NCBI GenBank assembly: GCA_964057225.1
Contig: OZ059896.1
Location: 20,022,501 to 20,086,500, forward strand
Direction: 5' to 3'
DNA length: 64,000 nt
DNA from: Auanema rhodensis
Taxonomy: Eukaryota > Nematoda > Chromadorea > Rhabditida > Rhabditidae
The notes beneath the pieces are model-generated. The model was not told where the DNA came from. It saw nothing but the letters and a program-made list of their open reading frames with translations, and made no database searches. A program made the translations under genes and the position numbers. Below, one piece after another: positions 23,301-38,247 of this stretch (position 1 is the stretch's first letter; each line of letters begins with the position of its first letter).

Positions 23301-24560
23301 TGAAAATCGAGGATATAAGTGTGAACTTATATCAGTTGATATCTCGGTGCATTTTTAAGCTAGCGCAAATCTGATAACACAGATCGACGCAGCTTAAAAA
23401 TCCGCATCGAATGCACTATACTACATTGAGAAACGCTTAATACAAAAATTAGTTATGATCGTTTGAAAAATGATGCATTAGTGTATGTTGAGTTTCCATG
23501 TACACTCAACATTGCTTCCAAAAACATTTTGACAAAAATTTTTTCGAAAAATTTCAAAATAATTTAGCAAAAAGTAGATGTTTTTAGATTCCATTTTTCA
23601 AGGCAAAGACGATAGACAATGTTATTCAACGAAAAAATTAATTCTTCAGGGTGAAAATCGAGGATATAAGTGTGAACTTATATCAGTTGATATCTCGGTG
23701 CATTTTTAAGCTAGCGCAAATCTGATAACACAGATCGACGCAGCTTAAAAATCCACATCGAATGCACTATACTACATTGAGAAACGCTTGATACAAAAAT
23801 TAGTTATGATCGTTTGAAAAATGATGCATTAGTGTATGTTGAGTTTCCATGTACACTCAACATTGCTTCCAAAAACATTTTGACAAAAATTTTTTCGAAA
23901 AATTTCAAAATAATTTAGCAAAAAGTAGATGTTTTTAGATTCCATTTTTCAAGGCAAAGACGATAGACAATGTTATTCAACGAAAAAATTAATTCTTCAG
24001 GGTGAAAATCGAGGATATAAGTGTGAACTTATATCAGTTGATATCTCGGTGCATTTTCAAGCTAGCGCAAATCTGATAACACAGATCGACGCAGCTTAAA
24101 AATCCGCATCGAATGCACTATACTACATTGAGAAACGCTTAATACAAAAATTAGTTATGATCGTTTGAAAAATGATGCATTAGTGTATGTTGAGTTTCCA
24201 TGTACACTCAACATTGCTTCCAAAAACATTTTGACAAAAATTTTTTCGAAAAATTTCAAAATAATTTAGCAAAAAGTAGATGTTTTTAGATTCCATTTTT
24301 CAAGGCAAAGACGATAGACAATGTTATTCAACGAAAAAATTAATTCTTCAGGGTGAAAATCGAGGATATAAGTGTGAACTTATATCAGTTGATATCTCGG
24401 TGCATTTTTAAGCTAGCGCAAATCTGATAACACAGATCGACGCAGCTTAAAAATCCACATCGAATGCACTATACTACATTGAGAAACGCTTGATACAAAA
24501 ATTAGTTATGATCGTTTGAAAAATGATGCATTAGTGTATGTTGAGTTTCCATGTACACTC
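20349..24560 (+). repeat. Zone 6: K, R and B-like monomers interleaved
   Basis: Twelve monomers. K copies (ccac at 246-249, usually T arm and cttgatac) become frequent here and alternate with R copies and with B-like copies that keep cgagg and normal length. The first K-like copy (20349) still has the C arm and cttaatac. The copy at 22104 has a private attttttaagg. No strict higher-order period is visible beyond short repeats such as K-K-B-K (22455-23858). Confidence 0.7.
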
Positions 24561-27500
24561 AACATTGCTTCCAAAAACATTTTGACAAAACTTTTTTCGA
24601 AAAATTTCAAAATAATTTAGCAAAAAGTAGATGTTTTTAGATTTCTTTTTTTAAGGCAAAAACAATGGACAATGTTATTCAACGAAAAAATTAATTCTTC
24701 AGGGTGAAAATCGAGGATATAAGTGTGAACTTATATCAGTTGATATCTCGGTGCATTTTTAAGCTAGCGCAAATCTGATAACACAGATCGACGCAGCTTA
24801 AAAATCCGCATCGAATGCACTATACTACATTGAGAAACGCTTAATACAAAAATTAGTTATGATCGTTTGAAAAATGATGCATTAGTGTATGTTGAGTTTC
24901 CATGTACACTCAACATTGCTTCCAAAAACATTTTGACAAAAATTTTTTCGAAAAATTTCAAAATAATTTAGCAAAAAGTAGATGTTTTTAGATTCCATTT
25001 TTCAAGGCAAAGACGATAGACAATGTTATTCAACGAAAAAATTAATTCTTCAGGGTGAAAATCGAGGATATAAGTGTGAACTTATATCAGTTGATATCTC
25101 GGTGCATTTTCAAGCTAGCGCAAATCTGATAACACAGATCGACGCAGCTTAAAAATCCGCATCGAATGCACTATACTACATTGAGAAACGCTTAATACAA
25201 AAATTAGTTATGATCGTTTGAAAAATGATGCATTAGTGTATGTTGAGTTTCCATGTACACTCAACATTGCTTCCAAAAACATTTTGACAAAAATTTTTTC
25301 GAAAAATTTCAAAATAATTTAGCAAAAAGTAGATGTTTTTAGATTCCATTTTTCAAGGCAAAGACGATAGACAATGTTATTCAATGAAAAAATTAATTCT
25401 TCAGGGTGAAAATCGAGGATATAAGTGTGAACTTATATCAGTTGATATCTCGGTGCATTTTTAAGCTAGCGCAAATCTGATAACACAGATCGACGCAGCT
25501 TAAAAATCCACATCGAATGCACTATACTACATTGAGAAACGCTTGATACAAAAATTAGTTATGATCGTTTGAAAAATGATGCATTAGTGTATGTTGAGTT
25601 TCCATGTACACTCAACATTGCTTCCAAAAACATTTTGACAAAAATTTTTTCGAAAAATTTCAAAATAATTTAGCAAAAAGTAGATGTTTTTAGATTCCAT
25701 TTTTCAAGGCAAAGACGATAGACAATGTTATTCAACGAAAAAATTAATTCTTCAGGGTGAAAATCGAGGATATAAGTGTGAACTTATATCAGTTGATATC
25801 TCGGTGCATTTTTAAGCTAGCGCAAATCTGATAACACAGATCGACGCAGCTTAAAAATCCACATCGAATGCACTATACTACATTGAGAAACGCTTGATAC
25901 AAAAATTAGTTATGATCGTTTGAAAAATGATGCATTAGTGTATGTTGAGTTTCCATGTACACTCAACATTGCTTCCAAAAACATTTTGACAAAACTTTTT
26001 TCGAAAAATTTCAAAATAATTTAGCAAAAAGTAGATGTTTTTAGATTTCTTTTTTTAAGGCAAAAACAATGGACAATGTTATTCAACGAAAAAATTAATT
26101 CTTCAGGGTGAAAATCGAGGATATAAGTGTGAACTTATATCAGTTGATATCTCGGTGCATTTTTAAGCTAGCGCAAATCTGATAACACAGATCGACGCAG
26201 CTTAAAAATCCGCATCGAATGCACTATACTACATTGAGAAACGCTTAATACAAAAATTAGTTATGATCGTTTGAAAAATGATGCATTAGTGTATGTTGAG
26301 TTTCCATGTACACTCAACATTGCTTCCAAAAACATTTTGACAAAAATTTTTTCGAAAAATTTCAAAATAATTTAGCAAAAAGTAGATGTTTTTAGATTCC
26401 ATTTTTCAAGGCAAAGACGATAGACAATGTTATTCAACGAAAAAATTAATTCTTCAGGGTGAAAATCGAGGATATAAGTGTGAACTTATATCAGTTGATA
26501 TCTCGGTGCATTTTCAAGCTAGCGCAAATCTGATAACACAGATCGACGCAGCTTAAAAATCCGCATCGAATGCACTATACTACATTGAGAAACGCTTAAT
26601 ACAAAAATTAGTTATGATCGTTTGAAAAATGATGCATTAGTGTATGTTGAGTTTCCATGTACACTCAACATTGCTTCCAAAAACATTTTGACAAAACTTT
26701 TTTCGAAAAATTTCAAAATAATTTAGCAAAAAGTAGATGTTTTTAGATTTCTTTTTTTAAGGCAAAAACGATGGACAATGTTATTCAACGAAAAAATTAG
26801 TTCTTCAGGGTGAAAATCGAGGATATAAGTGTGAACTTATATCAGTTGATATCTCGGTGCATTTTTAAGCTAGCGCAAATCTGATAACACAGATCGACGC
26901 AGCTTAAAAATCTGCATCGAATGCACTATACTACATCAAGAAACGCTTGTTACAAAAATTAGTTATGATCGTTTGAAAAATGATGCATTAGTGTATGTTG
27001 AGTTTCCATGTACACTCAACATTGCTTCCAAAAACATTTTGACAAAAATTTTTTCGAAAAATTTCAAAATAATTTAGCAAAAAGTAGATGTTTTTAGATT
27101 CCATTTTTCAAGGCAAAGACGATAGACAATGTTATTCAACGAAAAAATTAATTCTTCAGGGTGAAAATCGAGGATATAAGTGTGAACTTATATCAGTTGA
27201 TATCTCGGTGCATTTTTAAGCTAGCGCAAATCTGATAACACAGATCGACGCAGCTTAAAAATCCACATCGAATGCACTATACTACATTGAGAAACGCTTG
27301 ATACAAAAATTAGTTATGATCGTTTGAAAAATGATGCATTAGTGTATGTTGAGTTTCCATGTACACTCAACATTGCTTCCAAAAACATTTTGACAAAACT
27401 TTTTTCGAAAAATTTCAAAATAATTTAGCAAAAAGTAGATGTTTTTAGATTTCTTTTTTTAAGGCAAAAACAATGGACAATGTTATTCAACGAAAAAATT

Positions 27501-28772
27501 AATTCTTCAGGGTGAAAATCGAGGATATAAGTGTGAACTTATATCAGTTGATATCTCGGTGCATTTTTAAGCTAGCGCAAATCTGATAACACAGATCGAC
27601 GCAGCTTAAAAATCCGCATCGAATGCACTATACTACATTGAGAAACGCTTAATACAAAAATTAGTTATGATCGTTTGAAAAATGATGCATTAGTGTATGT
27701 TGAGTTTCCATGTACACTCAACATTGCTTCCAAAAACATTTTGACAAAAATTTTTTCGAAAAATTTCAAAATAATTTAGCAAAAAGTAGATGTTTTTAGA
27801 TTCCATTTTTCAAGGCAAAGACGATAGACAATGTTATTCAACGAAAAAATTAATTCTTCAGGGTGAAAATCGAGGATATAAGTGTGAACTTATATCAGTT
27901 GATATCTCGGTGCATTTTCAAGCTAGCGCAAATCTGATAACACAGATCGACGCAGCTTAAAAATCCGCATCGAATGCACTATACTACATTGAGAAACGCT
28001 TAATACAAAAATTAGTTATGATCGTTTGAAAAATGATGCATTAGTGTATGTTGAGTTTCCATGTACACTCAACATTGCTTCCAAAAACATTTTGACAAAA
28101 CTTTTTTCGAAAAATTTCAAAATAATTTAGCAAAAAGTAGATGTTTTTAGATTTCTTTTTTTAAGGCAAAAACGATGGACAATGTTATTCAACGAAAAAA
28201 TTAGTTCTTCAGGGTGAAAATCGAGGATATAAGTGTGAACTTATATCAGTTGATATCTCGGTGCATTTTTAAGCTAGCGCAAATCTGATAACACAGATCG
28301 ACGCAGCTTAAAAATCTGCATCGAATGCACTATACTACATCAAGAAACGCTTGTTACAAAAATTAGTTATGATCGTTTGAAAAATGATGCATTAGTGTAT
28401 GTTGAGTTTCCATGTACACTCAACATTGCTTCCAAAAACATTTTGACAAAAATTTTTTCGAAAAATTTCAAAATAATTTAGCAAAAAGTAGATGTTTTTA
28501 GATTCCATTTTTCAAGGCAAAGACGATAGACAATGTTATTCAACGAAAAAATTAATTCTTCAGGGTGAAAATCGAGGATATAAGTGTGAACTTATATCAG
28601 TTGATATCTCGGTGCATTTTTAAGCTAGCGCAAATCTGATAACACAGATCGACGCAGCTTAAAAATCCACATCGAATGCACTATACTACATTGAGAAACG
28701 CTTGATACAAAAATTAGTTATGATCGTTTGAAAAATGATGCATTAGTGTATGTTGAGTTTCCATGTACACTC
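24561..28772 (+). repeat. Zone 7: 4-mer blocks with aacaatgg E copies
   Basis: Twelve monomers in three blocks of 1404 bp. The blocks at 25965-27368 and 27369-28772 share the order E(aacaatgg), R, E(ttagttc, cttgttac), K. The first block (24561-25964) has E(aacaatgg), R, K, K, with a private caatgaaaa in its third monomer. The aacaatgg variant is a CpG-to-CpA change shared by all three blocks. I saw no difference between the last two, so they are a very recent duplication. Confidence 0.8.
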
Positions 28773-31700
28773 AACATTGCTTCCAAAAACATTTTGACAA
28801 AAATTTTTTCGAAAAATTTCAAAATAATTTAGCGAAAAGTAGATGTTTTTAGATTCCTTTTTTCAAGGCAAAGACGATGGACAATGTTATTCAACGAAAA
28901 AATTAATTCTTCAGGGTGAAAATCGAGGATATAAGTGTGAACTTATATCAGTTGATATCTCGGTGCATTTTTAAGCTAGCGCAAATCTGATAACACAGAT
29001 CGGCGCAGCTTAAAATCCGCATCGAATGCACTATACTACATTGAGAAACGCTTGATACAAAAATTAGTTATGATCGTTTGAAAAATGATGCATTAGTGTA
29101 TGTTGAGTTTCCATGTACACTCAACATTGCTTCCAAAAACATTTTGACAAAAATTTTTTCGAAAAATTTCAAAATAATTTAGCAAAAAGTAGATGTTTTT
29201 AGATTCCATTTTTCAAGGCAAAGACGATAGACAATGTTATTCAACGAAAAAATTAATTCTTCAGGGTGAAAATCGAGGATATAAGTGTGAACTTATATCA
29301 GTTGATATCTCGGTGCATTTTCAAGCTAGCGCAAATCTGATAACACAGATCGACGCAGCTTAAAAATCCGCATCGAATGCACTATACTACATTGAGAAAC
29401 GCTTGATACAAAAATTAGTTATGATCGTTTGAAAAATGATGCATTAGTGTATGTTGAGTTTCCATGTACACTCAACATTGCTTCCAAAAACATTTTGACA
29501 AAAATTTTTTCGAAAAATTTCAAAATAATTTAGCAAAAAGTAGATGTTTTTAGATTCCTTTTTTTAAGGCAAAGACGATAGACAATGTTATTCAACGAAA
29601 AAATTAATTCTTCAGGGTGAAAATCGAGGATATAAGTGTGAACTTATATCAGTTGATATCTCGGTGCATTTTCAAGCTAGCGCAAATCTGATAACACAGA
29701 TCGACGCAGCTTAAAAATCCGCATCGAATGCACTATACTACATTGAGAAACGCTTGATACAAAAATTAGTTATGATCGTTTGAAAAATGATGCATTAGTG
29801 TATGTTGAGTTTCCATGTACACTCAACATTGCTTCCAAAAACATTTTGACAAAAATTTTTTCGAAAAATTTCAAAATAATTTAGCAAAAAGTAGATGTTT
29901 TTAGATTCCATTTTTCAAGGCAAAGACGATAGACAATGTTATTCAACGAAAAAATTAATTCTTCAGGGTGAAAATCGAGGATATAAGTGTGAACTTATAT
30001 CAGTTGATATCTCGGTGCATTTTCAAGCTAGCGCAAATCTGATAACACAGATCGACGCAGCTTAAAAATCCGCATCGAATGCACTATACTACATTGAGAA
30101 ACGCTTGATACAAAAATTAGTTATGATCGTTTGAAAAATGATGCATTAGTGTATGTTGAGTTTCCATGTACACTCAACATTGCTTCCAAAAACATTTTGA
30201 CAAAAATTTTTTCGAAAAATTTCAAAATAATTTAGCAAAAAGTAGATGTTTTTAGATTCCATTTTTCAAGGCAAAGACGATAGACAATGTTATTCAACGA
30301 AAAAATTAATTCTTCAGGGTGAAAATCGAGGATATAAGTGTGAACTTATATCAGTTGATATCTCGGTGCATTTTCAAGCTAGCGCAAATCTGATAACACA
30401 GATCGACGCAGCTTAAAAATCCGCATCGAATGCACTATACTACATTGAGAAACGCTTAATACAAAAATTAGTTATGATCGTTTGAAAAATGATGCATTAG
30501 TGTATGTTGAGTTTCCATGTACACTCAACATTGCTTCCAAAAACATTTTGACAAAAATTTTTTCGAAAAATTTCAAAATAATTTAGCAAAAAGTAGATGT
30601 TTTTAGATTCCATTTTTCAAGGCAAAGACGATAGACAATGTTATTCAACGAAAAAATTAATTCTTCAGGGTGAAAATCGAGGATATAAGTGTGAACTTAT
30701 ATCAGTTGATATCTCGGTGCATTTTCAAGCTAGCGCAAATCTGATAACACAGATCGACGCAGCTTAAAAATCCGCATCGAATGCACTATACTACATTGAG
30801 AAACGCTTGATACAAAAATTAGTTATGATCGTTTGAAAAATGATGCATTAGTGTATGTTGAGTTTCCATGTACACTCAACATTGCTTCCAAAAACATTTT
30901 GACAAAAATTTTTTCGAAAAATTTCAAAATAATTTAGCAAAAAGTAGATGTTTTTAGATTCCATTTTTCAAGGCAAAGACGATAGACAATGTTATTCAAC
31001 GAAAAAATTAATTCTTCAGGGTGAAAATCGAGGATATAAGTGTGAACTTATATCAGTTGATATCTCGGTGCATTTTCAAGCTAGCGCAAATCTGATAACA
31101 CAGATCGACGCAGCTTAAAAATCCGCATCGAATGCACTATACTACATTGAGAAACGCTTGATACAAAAATTAGTTATGATCGTTTGAAAAATGATGCATT
31201 AGTGTATGTTGAGTTTCCATGTACACTCAACATTGCTTCCAAAAACATTTTGACAAAAATTTTTTCGAAAAATTTCAAAATAATTTAGCAAAAAGTAGAT
31301 GTTTTTAGATTCCTTTTTTTAAGGCAAAGACGATAGACAATGTTATTCAACGAAAAAATTAATTCTTCAGGGTGAAAATCGAGGATATAAGTGTGAACTT
31401 ATATCAGTTGATATCTCGGTGCATTTTCAAGCTAGCGCAAATCTGATAACACAGATCGACGCAGCTTAAAAATCCGCATCGAATGCACTATACTACATTG
31501 AGAAACGCTTGATACAAAAATTAGTTATGATCGTTTGAAAAATGATGCATTAGTGTATGTTGAGTTTCCATGTACACTCAACATTGCTTCCAAAAACATT
31601 TTGACAAAAATTTTTTCGAAAAATTTCAAAATAATTTAGCAAAAAGTAGATGTTTTTAGATTCCATTTTTCAAGGCAAAGACGATAGACAATGTTATTCA

Positions 31701-32632
31701 ACGAAAAAATTAATTCTTCAGGGTGAAAATCGAGGATATAAGTGTGAACTTATATCAGTTGATATCTCGGTGCATTTTCAAGCTAGCGCAAATCTGATAA
31801 CACAGATCGACGCAGCTTAAAAATCCGCATCGAATGCACTATACTACATTGAGAAACGCTTGATACAAAAATTAGTTATGATCGTTTGAAAAATGATGCA
31901 TTAGTGTATGTTGAGTTTCCATGTACACTCAACATTGCTTCCAAAAACATTTTGACAAAAATTTTTTCGAAAAATTTCAAAATAATTTAGCAAAAAGTAG
32001 ATGTTTTTAGAATCCATTTTCCAAGGCAAAGACGATAGACAATGTTATTCAACGAAAAAATTAATTCTTCAGGGTGAAAATCGAGGATATAAGTGTGAAC
32101 TTATATCAGTTGATATCTCGGTGCATTTTCAAGCTAGCGCAAATCTGATAACACAGATCGACGCAGCTTAAAAATCCGCATCGAATGCACTATACTACAT
32201 TGAGAAACGCTTGATACAAAAATTAGTTATGATCGTTTGAAAAATGATGCATTAGTGTATGTTGAGTTTCCATGTACACTCAACATTGCTTCCAAAAACA
32301 TTTTGACAAAAATTTTTTCGAAAAATTTCAAAATAATTTAGCAAAAAGTAGATGTTTTTAGATTCCATTTTTCAAGGCAAAGACGATAGACAATGTTATT
32401 CAACGAAAAAATTAATTCTTCAGGGTGAAAATCGAGGATATAAGTGTGAACTTATATCAGTTGATATCTCGGTGCATTTTCAAGCTAGCGCAAATCTGAT
32501 AACACAGATCGACGCAGCTTAAAAATCCGCATCGAATGCACTATACTACATTGAGAAACGCTTGATACAAAAATTAGTTATGATCGTTTGAAAAATGATG
32601 CATTAGTGTATGTTGAGTTTCCATGTACACTC
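28773..32632 (+). repeat. Zone 8: C-arm-rich R block
   Basis: Eleven monomers. After one B copy of 350 bp (with agcgaaaag) the rest are R-like with the C arm, and nearly all have cttgatac rather than cttaatac. Two copies (29474 and 31229) have the D-type T run followed by the R-type gacgatag, so they are mosaics. The copy at 31931 has agaatccattttcc, a rare pair of changes that recurs at 36844 and 38248. Confidence 0.75.
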
Positions 32633-32983
32633 AACATTGCTTCCAAAAACATTTTGACAAAAATTTTTTCGAAAAATTTCAAAATAATTTAGCAAAAAGT
32701 AGATGTTTTTAGATTCCATTTTTCGAGGCAAAGACGATAGACAATGTTATTCAACGAAAAAATTATTTCTTCAGGGTGAAAATCGAGGATATAAGTGTGA
32801 ACATATATCAGTTGATATCTCGGTGCATTTTCAAGCTAGCGCAAATCTGATAACACAGATCGACGCAGCTTAAAAATCCGCATCGAATGCACTATACTAC
32901 ATTGAGAAACGCTTAATACAAAAATTAGTTATGATCGTTTGAAAAATGATGCATTAGTGTATGTTGAGTTTCCATGTACACTC

Positions 32984-34387
32984 AACATTGCTTCCAAAAA
33001 CATTTTGACAAAAATTTTTTCGAAAAATTTCAAAATAATTTAGCAAAAAGTAGATGTTTTTAGATTCCATTTTTCAAGGCAAAGACGATAGACAATGTTA
33101 TTCAACGAAAAAATTATTTCTTCAGGGTGAAAATCGAGGATATAAGTGTGAACATATATCAGTTGATATCTCGGTGCATTTTCAAGCTAGCGCAAATCTG
33201 ATAACACAGATCGACGCAGCTTAAAAATCCGCATCGAATGCACTATACTACATTGAGAAACGCTTAATACAAAAATTAGTTATGATCGTTTGAAAAATGA
33301 TGCATTAGTGTATGTTGAGTTTCCATGTACACTCAACATTGCTTCCAAAAACATTTTGACAAAAATTTTTTCGAAAAATTTCAAAATAATTTAGCAAAAA
33401 GTAGATGTTTTTAGATTTCTTTTTTTAAGGCAAAAACGATGGACAATGTTATTCAACGAAAAAATTAATTCTTCAGGGTGAAAATCGAGGATATAAGTGT
33501 GAACTTATATCAGTTGATATCTCGGTGCATTTTTAAGCTAGCGCAAATCTGATAACACAGATCGACGCAGCTTAAAAATCTGCATCGAATGCACTATACT
33601 ACATCAAGAAACGCTTGATACAAAAATTAGTTATGATCGTTTGAAAAATGATGCATTAGTGTATGTTGAGTTTCCATGTACACTCAACATTGCTTCCAAA
33701 AACATTTTGACAAAAATTTTTTCGAAAAATTTCAAAATAATTTAGCAAAAAGTAGATGTTTTTAGATTCCATTTTTCAAGGCAAAGACGATAGACAATGT
33801 TATTCAACGAAAAAATTAATTCTTCAGGGTGAAAATCGAGGATATAAGTGTGAACTTATATCAGTTGATATCTCGGTGCATTTTTAAGCTAGCGCAAATC
33901 TGATAACACAGATCGACGCAGCTTAAAAATCCACATCGAATGCACTATACTACATTGAGAAACGCTTGATACAAAAATTAGTTATGATCGTTTGAAAAAT
34001 GATGCATTAGTGTATGTTGAGTTTCCATGTACACTCAACATTGCTTCCAAAAACATTTTGACAAAAATTTTTTCGAAAAATTTCAAAATAATTTAGCAAA
34101 AAGTAGATGTTTTTAGATTCCTTTTTTCAAGGCAAAGACGATGGACAATGTTATTCAACGAAAAAACTAATTCTTCAGGGTGAAAATCAAGGATATAAGT
34201 GTGAACTTAAATCAGTTGATATCTCGGTGCATTTTTAAGCTAGCGCAAATCTGATAACACAGATCGACGCAGCTTAAAAATCCGCATCGAATGCACTATA
34301 CTACATTGAGAAACGCTTAATACAAAAATTAGTTATGATCGTTTGAAAAATGATGCATTAGTGTATGTTGAGTTTCCATGTACACTC
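32984..34387 (+). repeat. W-E-K-B 4-mer, copy 1
   Basis: Four monomers, 1404 bp: W (ttatttc with gaacatat), E (full-length A-tract, ctgc, catcaag), K, and B-like with cttaaatc. The same order returns at 40705-42108 and 42109-43512. This copy's last monomer carries private actaattc and aatcaagg. A further W copy with tttcgagg lies just before it at 32633. Confidence 0.75.
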
Positions 34388-36843
34388 AACATTGCTTCCA
34401 AAAACATTTTGACAAAAATTTTTTCGAAAAATTTCAAAATAATTTAGCAAAAAGTAGATGTTTTTAGATTCCATTTTTCAAGGCAAAGACGATAGACAAT
34501 GTTATTCAACGAAAAAATTATTTCTTCAGGGTGAAAATCGAGGATATAAGTGTGAACATATATCAGTTGATATCTCGGTGCATTTTCAAGCTAGCGCAAA
34601 TCTGATAACACAGATCGACGCAGCTTAAAAATCCGCATCGAATGCACTATACTACATTGAGAAACGCTTAATACAAAAATTAGTTATGATCGTTTGAAAA
34701 ATGATGCATTAGTGTATGTTGAGTTTCCATGTACACTCAACATTGCTTCCAAAAACATTTTGACAAAAATTTTTTCGAAAAATTTCAAAATAATTTAGCA
34801 AAAAGTAGATGTTTTTAGATTTCTTTTTTTAAGGCAAAAACGATGGACAATGTTATTCAACGAAAAAATTAATTCTTCAGGGTGAAAATCGAGGATATAA
34901 GTGTGAACTTATATCAGTTGATATCTCGGTGCATTTTTAAGCTAGCGCAAATCTGATAACACAGATCGACGCAGCTTAAAAATCTGCATCGAATGCACTA
35001 TACTACATCAAGAAACGCTTGATACAAAAATTAGTTATGATCGTTTGAAAAATGATGCATTAGTGTATGTTGAGTTTCCATGTACACTCAACATTGCTTC
35101 CAAAAACATTTTGACAAAAATTTTTTGGAAAAATTTCAAAATAATTTAGCAAAAAGTAGATGTTTTTAGATTCCATTTTTCAAGGCAAAGACGATAGACA
35201 ATGTTATTCAACGAAAAAATTAATTCTTCAGGGTGAAAATCGAGGATATAAGTGTGAACTTATATCAGTTGATATCTCGGTGCATTTTCAAGCTAGCGCA
35301 AATCTGATAACACAGATCGACGCAGCTTAAAAATCCGCATCGAATGCACTATACTACATTGAGAAACGCTTAATACAAAAATTAGTTATGATCGTTTGAA
35401 AAATGATGCATTAGTGTATGTTGAGTTTCCATGTACACTCAACATTGCTTCCAAAAACATTTTGACAAAAATTTTTTCGAAAAATTTCAAAATAATTTAG
35501 CAAAAAGTAGATGTTTTTAGATTCCATTTTTCAAGGCAAAGACGATAGACAATGTTATTCAACGAAAAAATTAATTCTTCAGGGTGAAAATCGAGGATAT
35601 AAGTGTGAACTTATATCAGTTGATATCTCGGTGCATTTTCAAGCTAGCGCAAATCTGATAACACAGATCGACGCAGCTTAAAAATCCGCATCGAATGCAC
35701 TATACTACATTGAGAAACGCTTGATACAAAATTAGTTATGATCGTTTGAAAAATGATGCATTAGTGTATGTTGAGTTTCCATGTACACTCAACATTGCTT
35801 CCAAAAACATTTTGACAAAAATTTTTTCGAAAAATTTCAAAATAATTTAGCAAAAAGTAGATGTTTTTAGATTCCATTTTTCAAGGCAAAGACGATAGAC
35901 AATGTTATTCAACGAAAAAATTAATTCTTCAGGGTGAAAATCGAGGATATAAGTGTGAACTTATATCAGTTGATATCTCGGTGCATTTTCAAGCTAGCGC
36001 AAATCTGATAACACAGATCGACGCAGCTTAAAAATCCGCATCGAATGCACTATACTACATTGAGAAACGCTTGATACAAAAATTAGTTATGATCGTTTGA
36101 AAAATGATGCATTAGTGTATGTTGAGTTTCCATGTACACTCAACATTGCTTCCAAAAACATTTTGACAAAAATTTTTTCGAAAAATTTCAAAATAATTTA
36201 GCAAAAAGTAGATGTTTTTAGATTCCTTTTTTTAAGGCAAAGACGATAGACAATGTTATTCAACGAAAAAATTAATTCTTCAGGGTGAAAATCGAGGATA
36301 TAAGTGTGAACTTATATCAGTTGATATCTCGGTGCATTTTCAAGCTAGCGCAAATCTGATAACACAGATCGACGCAGCTTAAAAATCCGCATCGAATGCA
36401 CTATACTACATTGAGAAACGCTTGATACAAAAATTAGTTATGATCGTTTGAAAAATGATGCATTAGTGTATGTTGAGTTTCCATGTACACTCAACATTGC
36501 TTCCAAAAACATTTTGACAAAAATTTTTTCGAAAAATTTCAAAATAATTTAGCAAAAAGTAGATGTTTTTAGATTCCATTTTTCAAGGCAAAGACGATAG
36601 ACAATGTTATTCAACGAAAAAATTAATTCTTCAGGGTGAAAATCGAGGATATAAGTGTGAACTTATATCAGTTGATATCTCGGTGCATTTTCAAGCTAGC
36701 GCAAATCTGATAACACAGATCGACGCAGCTTAAAAATCCGCATCGAATGCACTATACTACATTGAGAAACGCTTGATACAAAAATTAGTTATGATCGTTT
36801 GAAAAATGATGCATTAGTGTATGTTGAGTTTCCATGTACACTC
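34388..36843 (+). repeat. W, E and R-rich monomers
   Basis: Seven monomers: W, E, then five R or R-like copies. The copy at 35090 has ttttttggaaaa, the only loss of the TTCGAA site to GG that I saw. The copy at 35441 has acaaaattag, one A fewer, giving 350 bp; this form appears once only. The copy at 36142 joins the D-type T run to the R-type gacgatag, as at 29474 and 31229. The order of copies here parallels 30527-32983, suggesting an older duplication of about 5 kb. Confidence 0.65.
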
Positions 36844-38247
36844 AACATTGCTTCCAAAAACATTTTGACAAAAATTTTTTCGAAAAATTTCAAAATAATT
36901 TAGCAAAAAGTAGATGTTTTTAGAATCCATTTTCCAAGGCAAAGACGATAGACAATGTTATTCAACGAAAAAATTAATTCTTCAGGGTGAAAATCGAGGA
37001 TATAAGTGTGAACTTATATCAGTTGATATCTCGGTGCATTTTCAAGCTAGCGCAAATCTGATAACACAGATCGACGCAGCTTAAAAATCCGCATCGAATG
37101 CACTATACTACATTGAGAAATGCTTGATACAAAAATTAGTTATGATCGTTTGAAAAATGATGCATTAGTGTATGTTGAGTTTCCATGTACACTCAACATT
37201 GCTTCCAAAAACATTTTGACAAAAATTTTTTCGAAAAATTTCAAAATAATTTAGCAAAAAGTAGATGTTTTTAGATTCCATTTTTCAAGGCAAAGACGAT
37301 AGACAATGTTATTCAACGAAAAAATTAATTCTTCAGGGTGAAAATCGAGGATATAAGTGTGAACTTATATCAGTTGATATCTCGGTGCATTTTCAAGCTA
37401 GCGCAAATCTGATAACACAGATCGACGCAGCTTAAAAATCCGCATCGAATGCACTATACTACATTGAGAAACGCTTGATACAAAAATTAGTTATGATCGT
37501 TTGAAAAATGATGCATTAGTGTATGTTGAGTTTCCATGTACACTCAACATTGCTTCCAAAAACATTTTGACAAAAATTTTTTCGAAAAATTTCAAAATAA
37601 TTTAGCAAAAAGTAGATGTTTTTAGATTCCATTTTTCAAGGCAAAGACGATAGACAATGTTATTCAACGAAAAAATTAATTCTTCAGGGTGAAAATCGAG
37701 GATATAAGTGTGAACTTATATCAGTTGATATCTCGGTGCATTTTCAAGCTAGCGCAAATCTGATAACACAGATCGACGCAGCTTAAAAATCCGCATCGAA
37801 TGCACTATACTACATTGAGAAACGCTTGATACAAAAATTAGTTATGATCGTTTGAAAAATGATGCATTAGTGTATGTTGAGTTTCCATGTACACTCAACA
37901 TTGCTTCCAAAAACATTTTGACAAAAATTTTTTCGAAAAATTTCAAAATAATTTAGCAAAAAGTAGATGTTTTTAGATTCCATTTTTCGAGGCAAAGACG
38001 ATAGACAATGTTATTCAACGAAAAAATTATTTCTTCAGGGTGAAAATCGAGGATATAAGTGTGAACATATATCAGTTGATATCTCGGTGCATTTTCAAGC
38101 TAGCGCAAATCTGATAACACAGATCGACGCAGCTTAAAAATCCGCATCGAATGCACTATACTACATTGAGAAACGCTTAATACAAAAATTAGTTATGATC
38201 GTTTGAAAAATGATGCATTAGTGTATGTTGAGTTTCCATGTACACTC
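36844..38247 (+). repeat. Duplicated 4-mer, copy 1
   Basis: Four monomers, 1404 bp: one with agaatccattttcc and gaaatgctt, two R copies with cttgatac, and a W copy with tttcgagg. It is followed directly by a second copy. The rare changes in the first monomer, present in both copies, show that this is a tandem duplication and not convergence. Confidence 0.8.
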
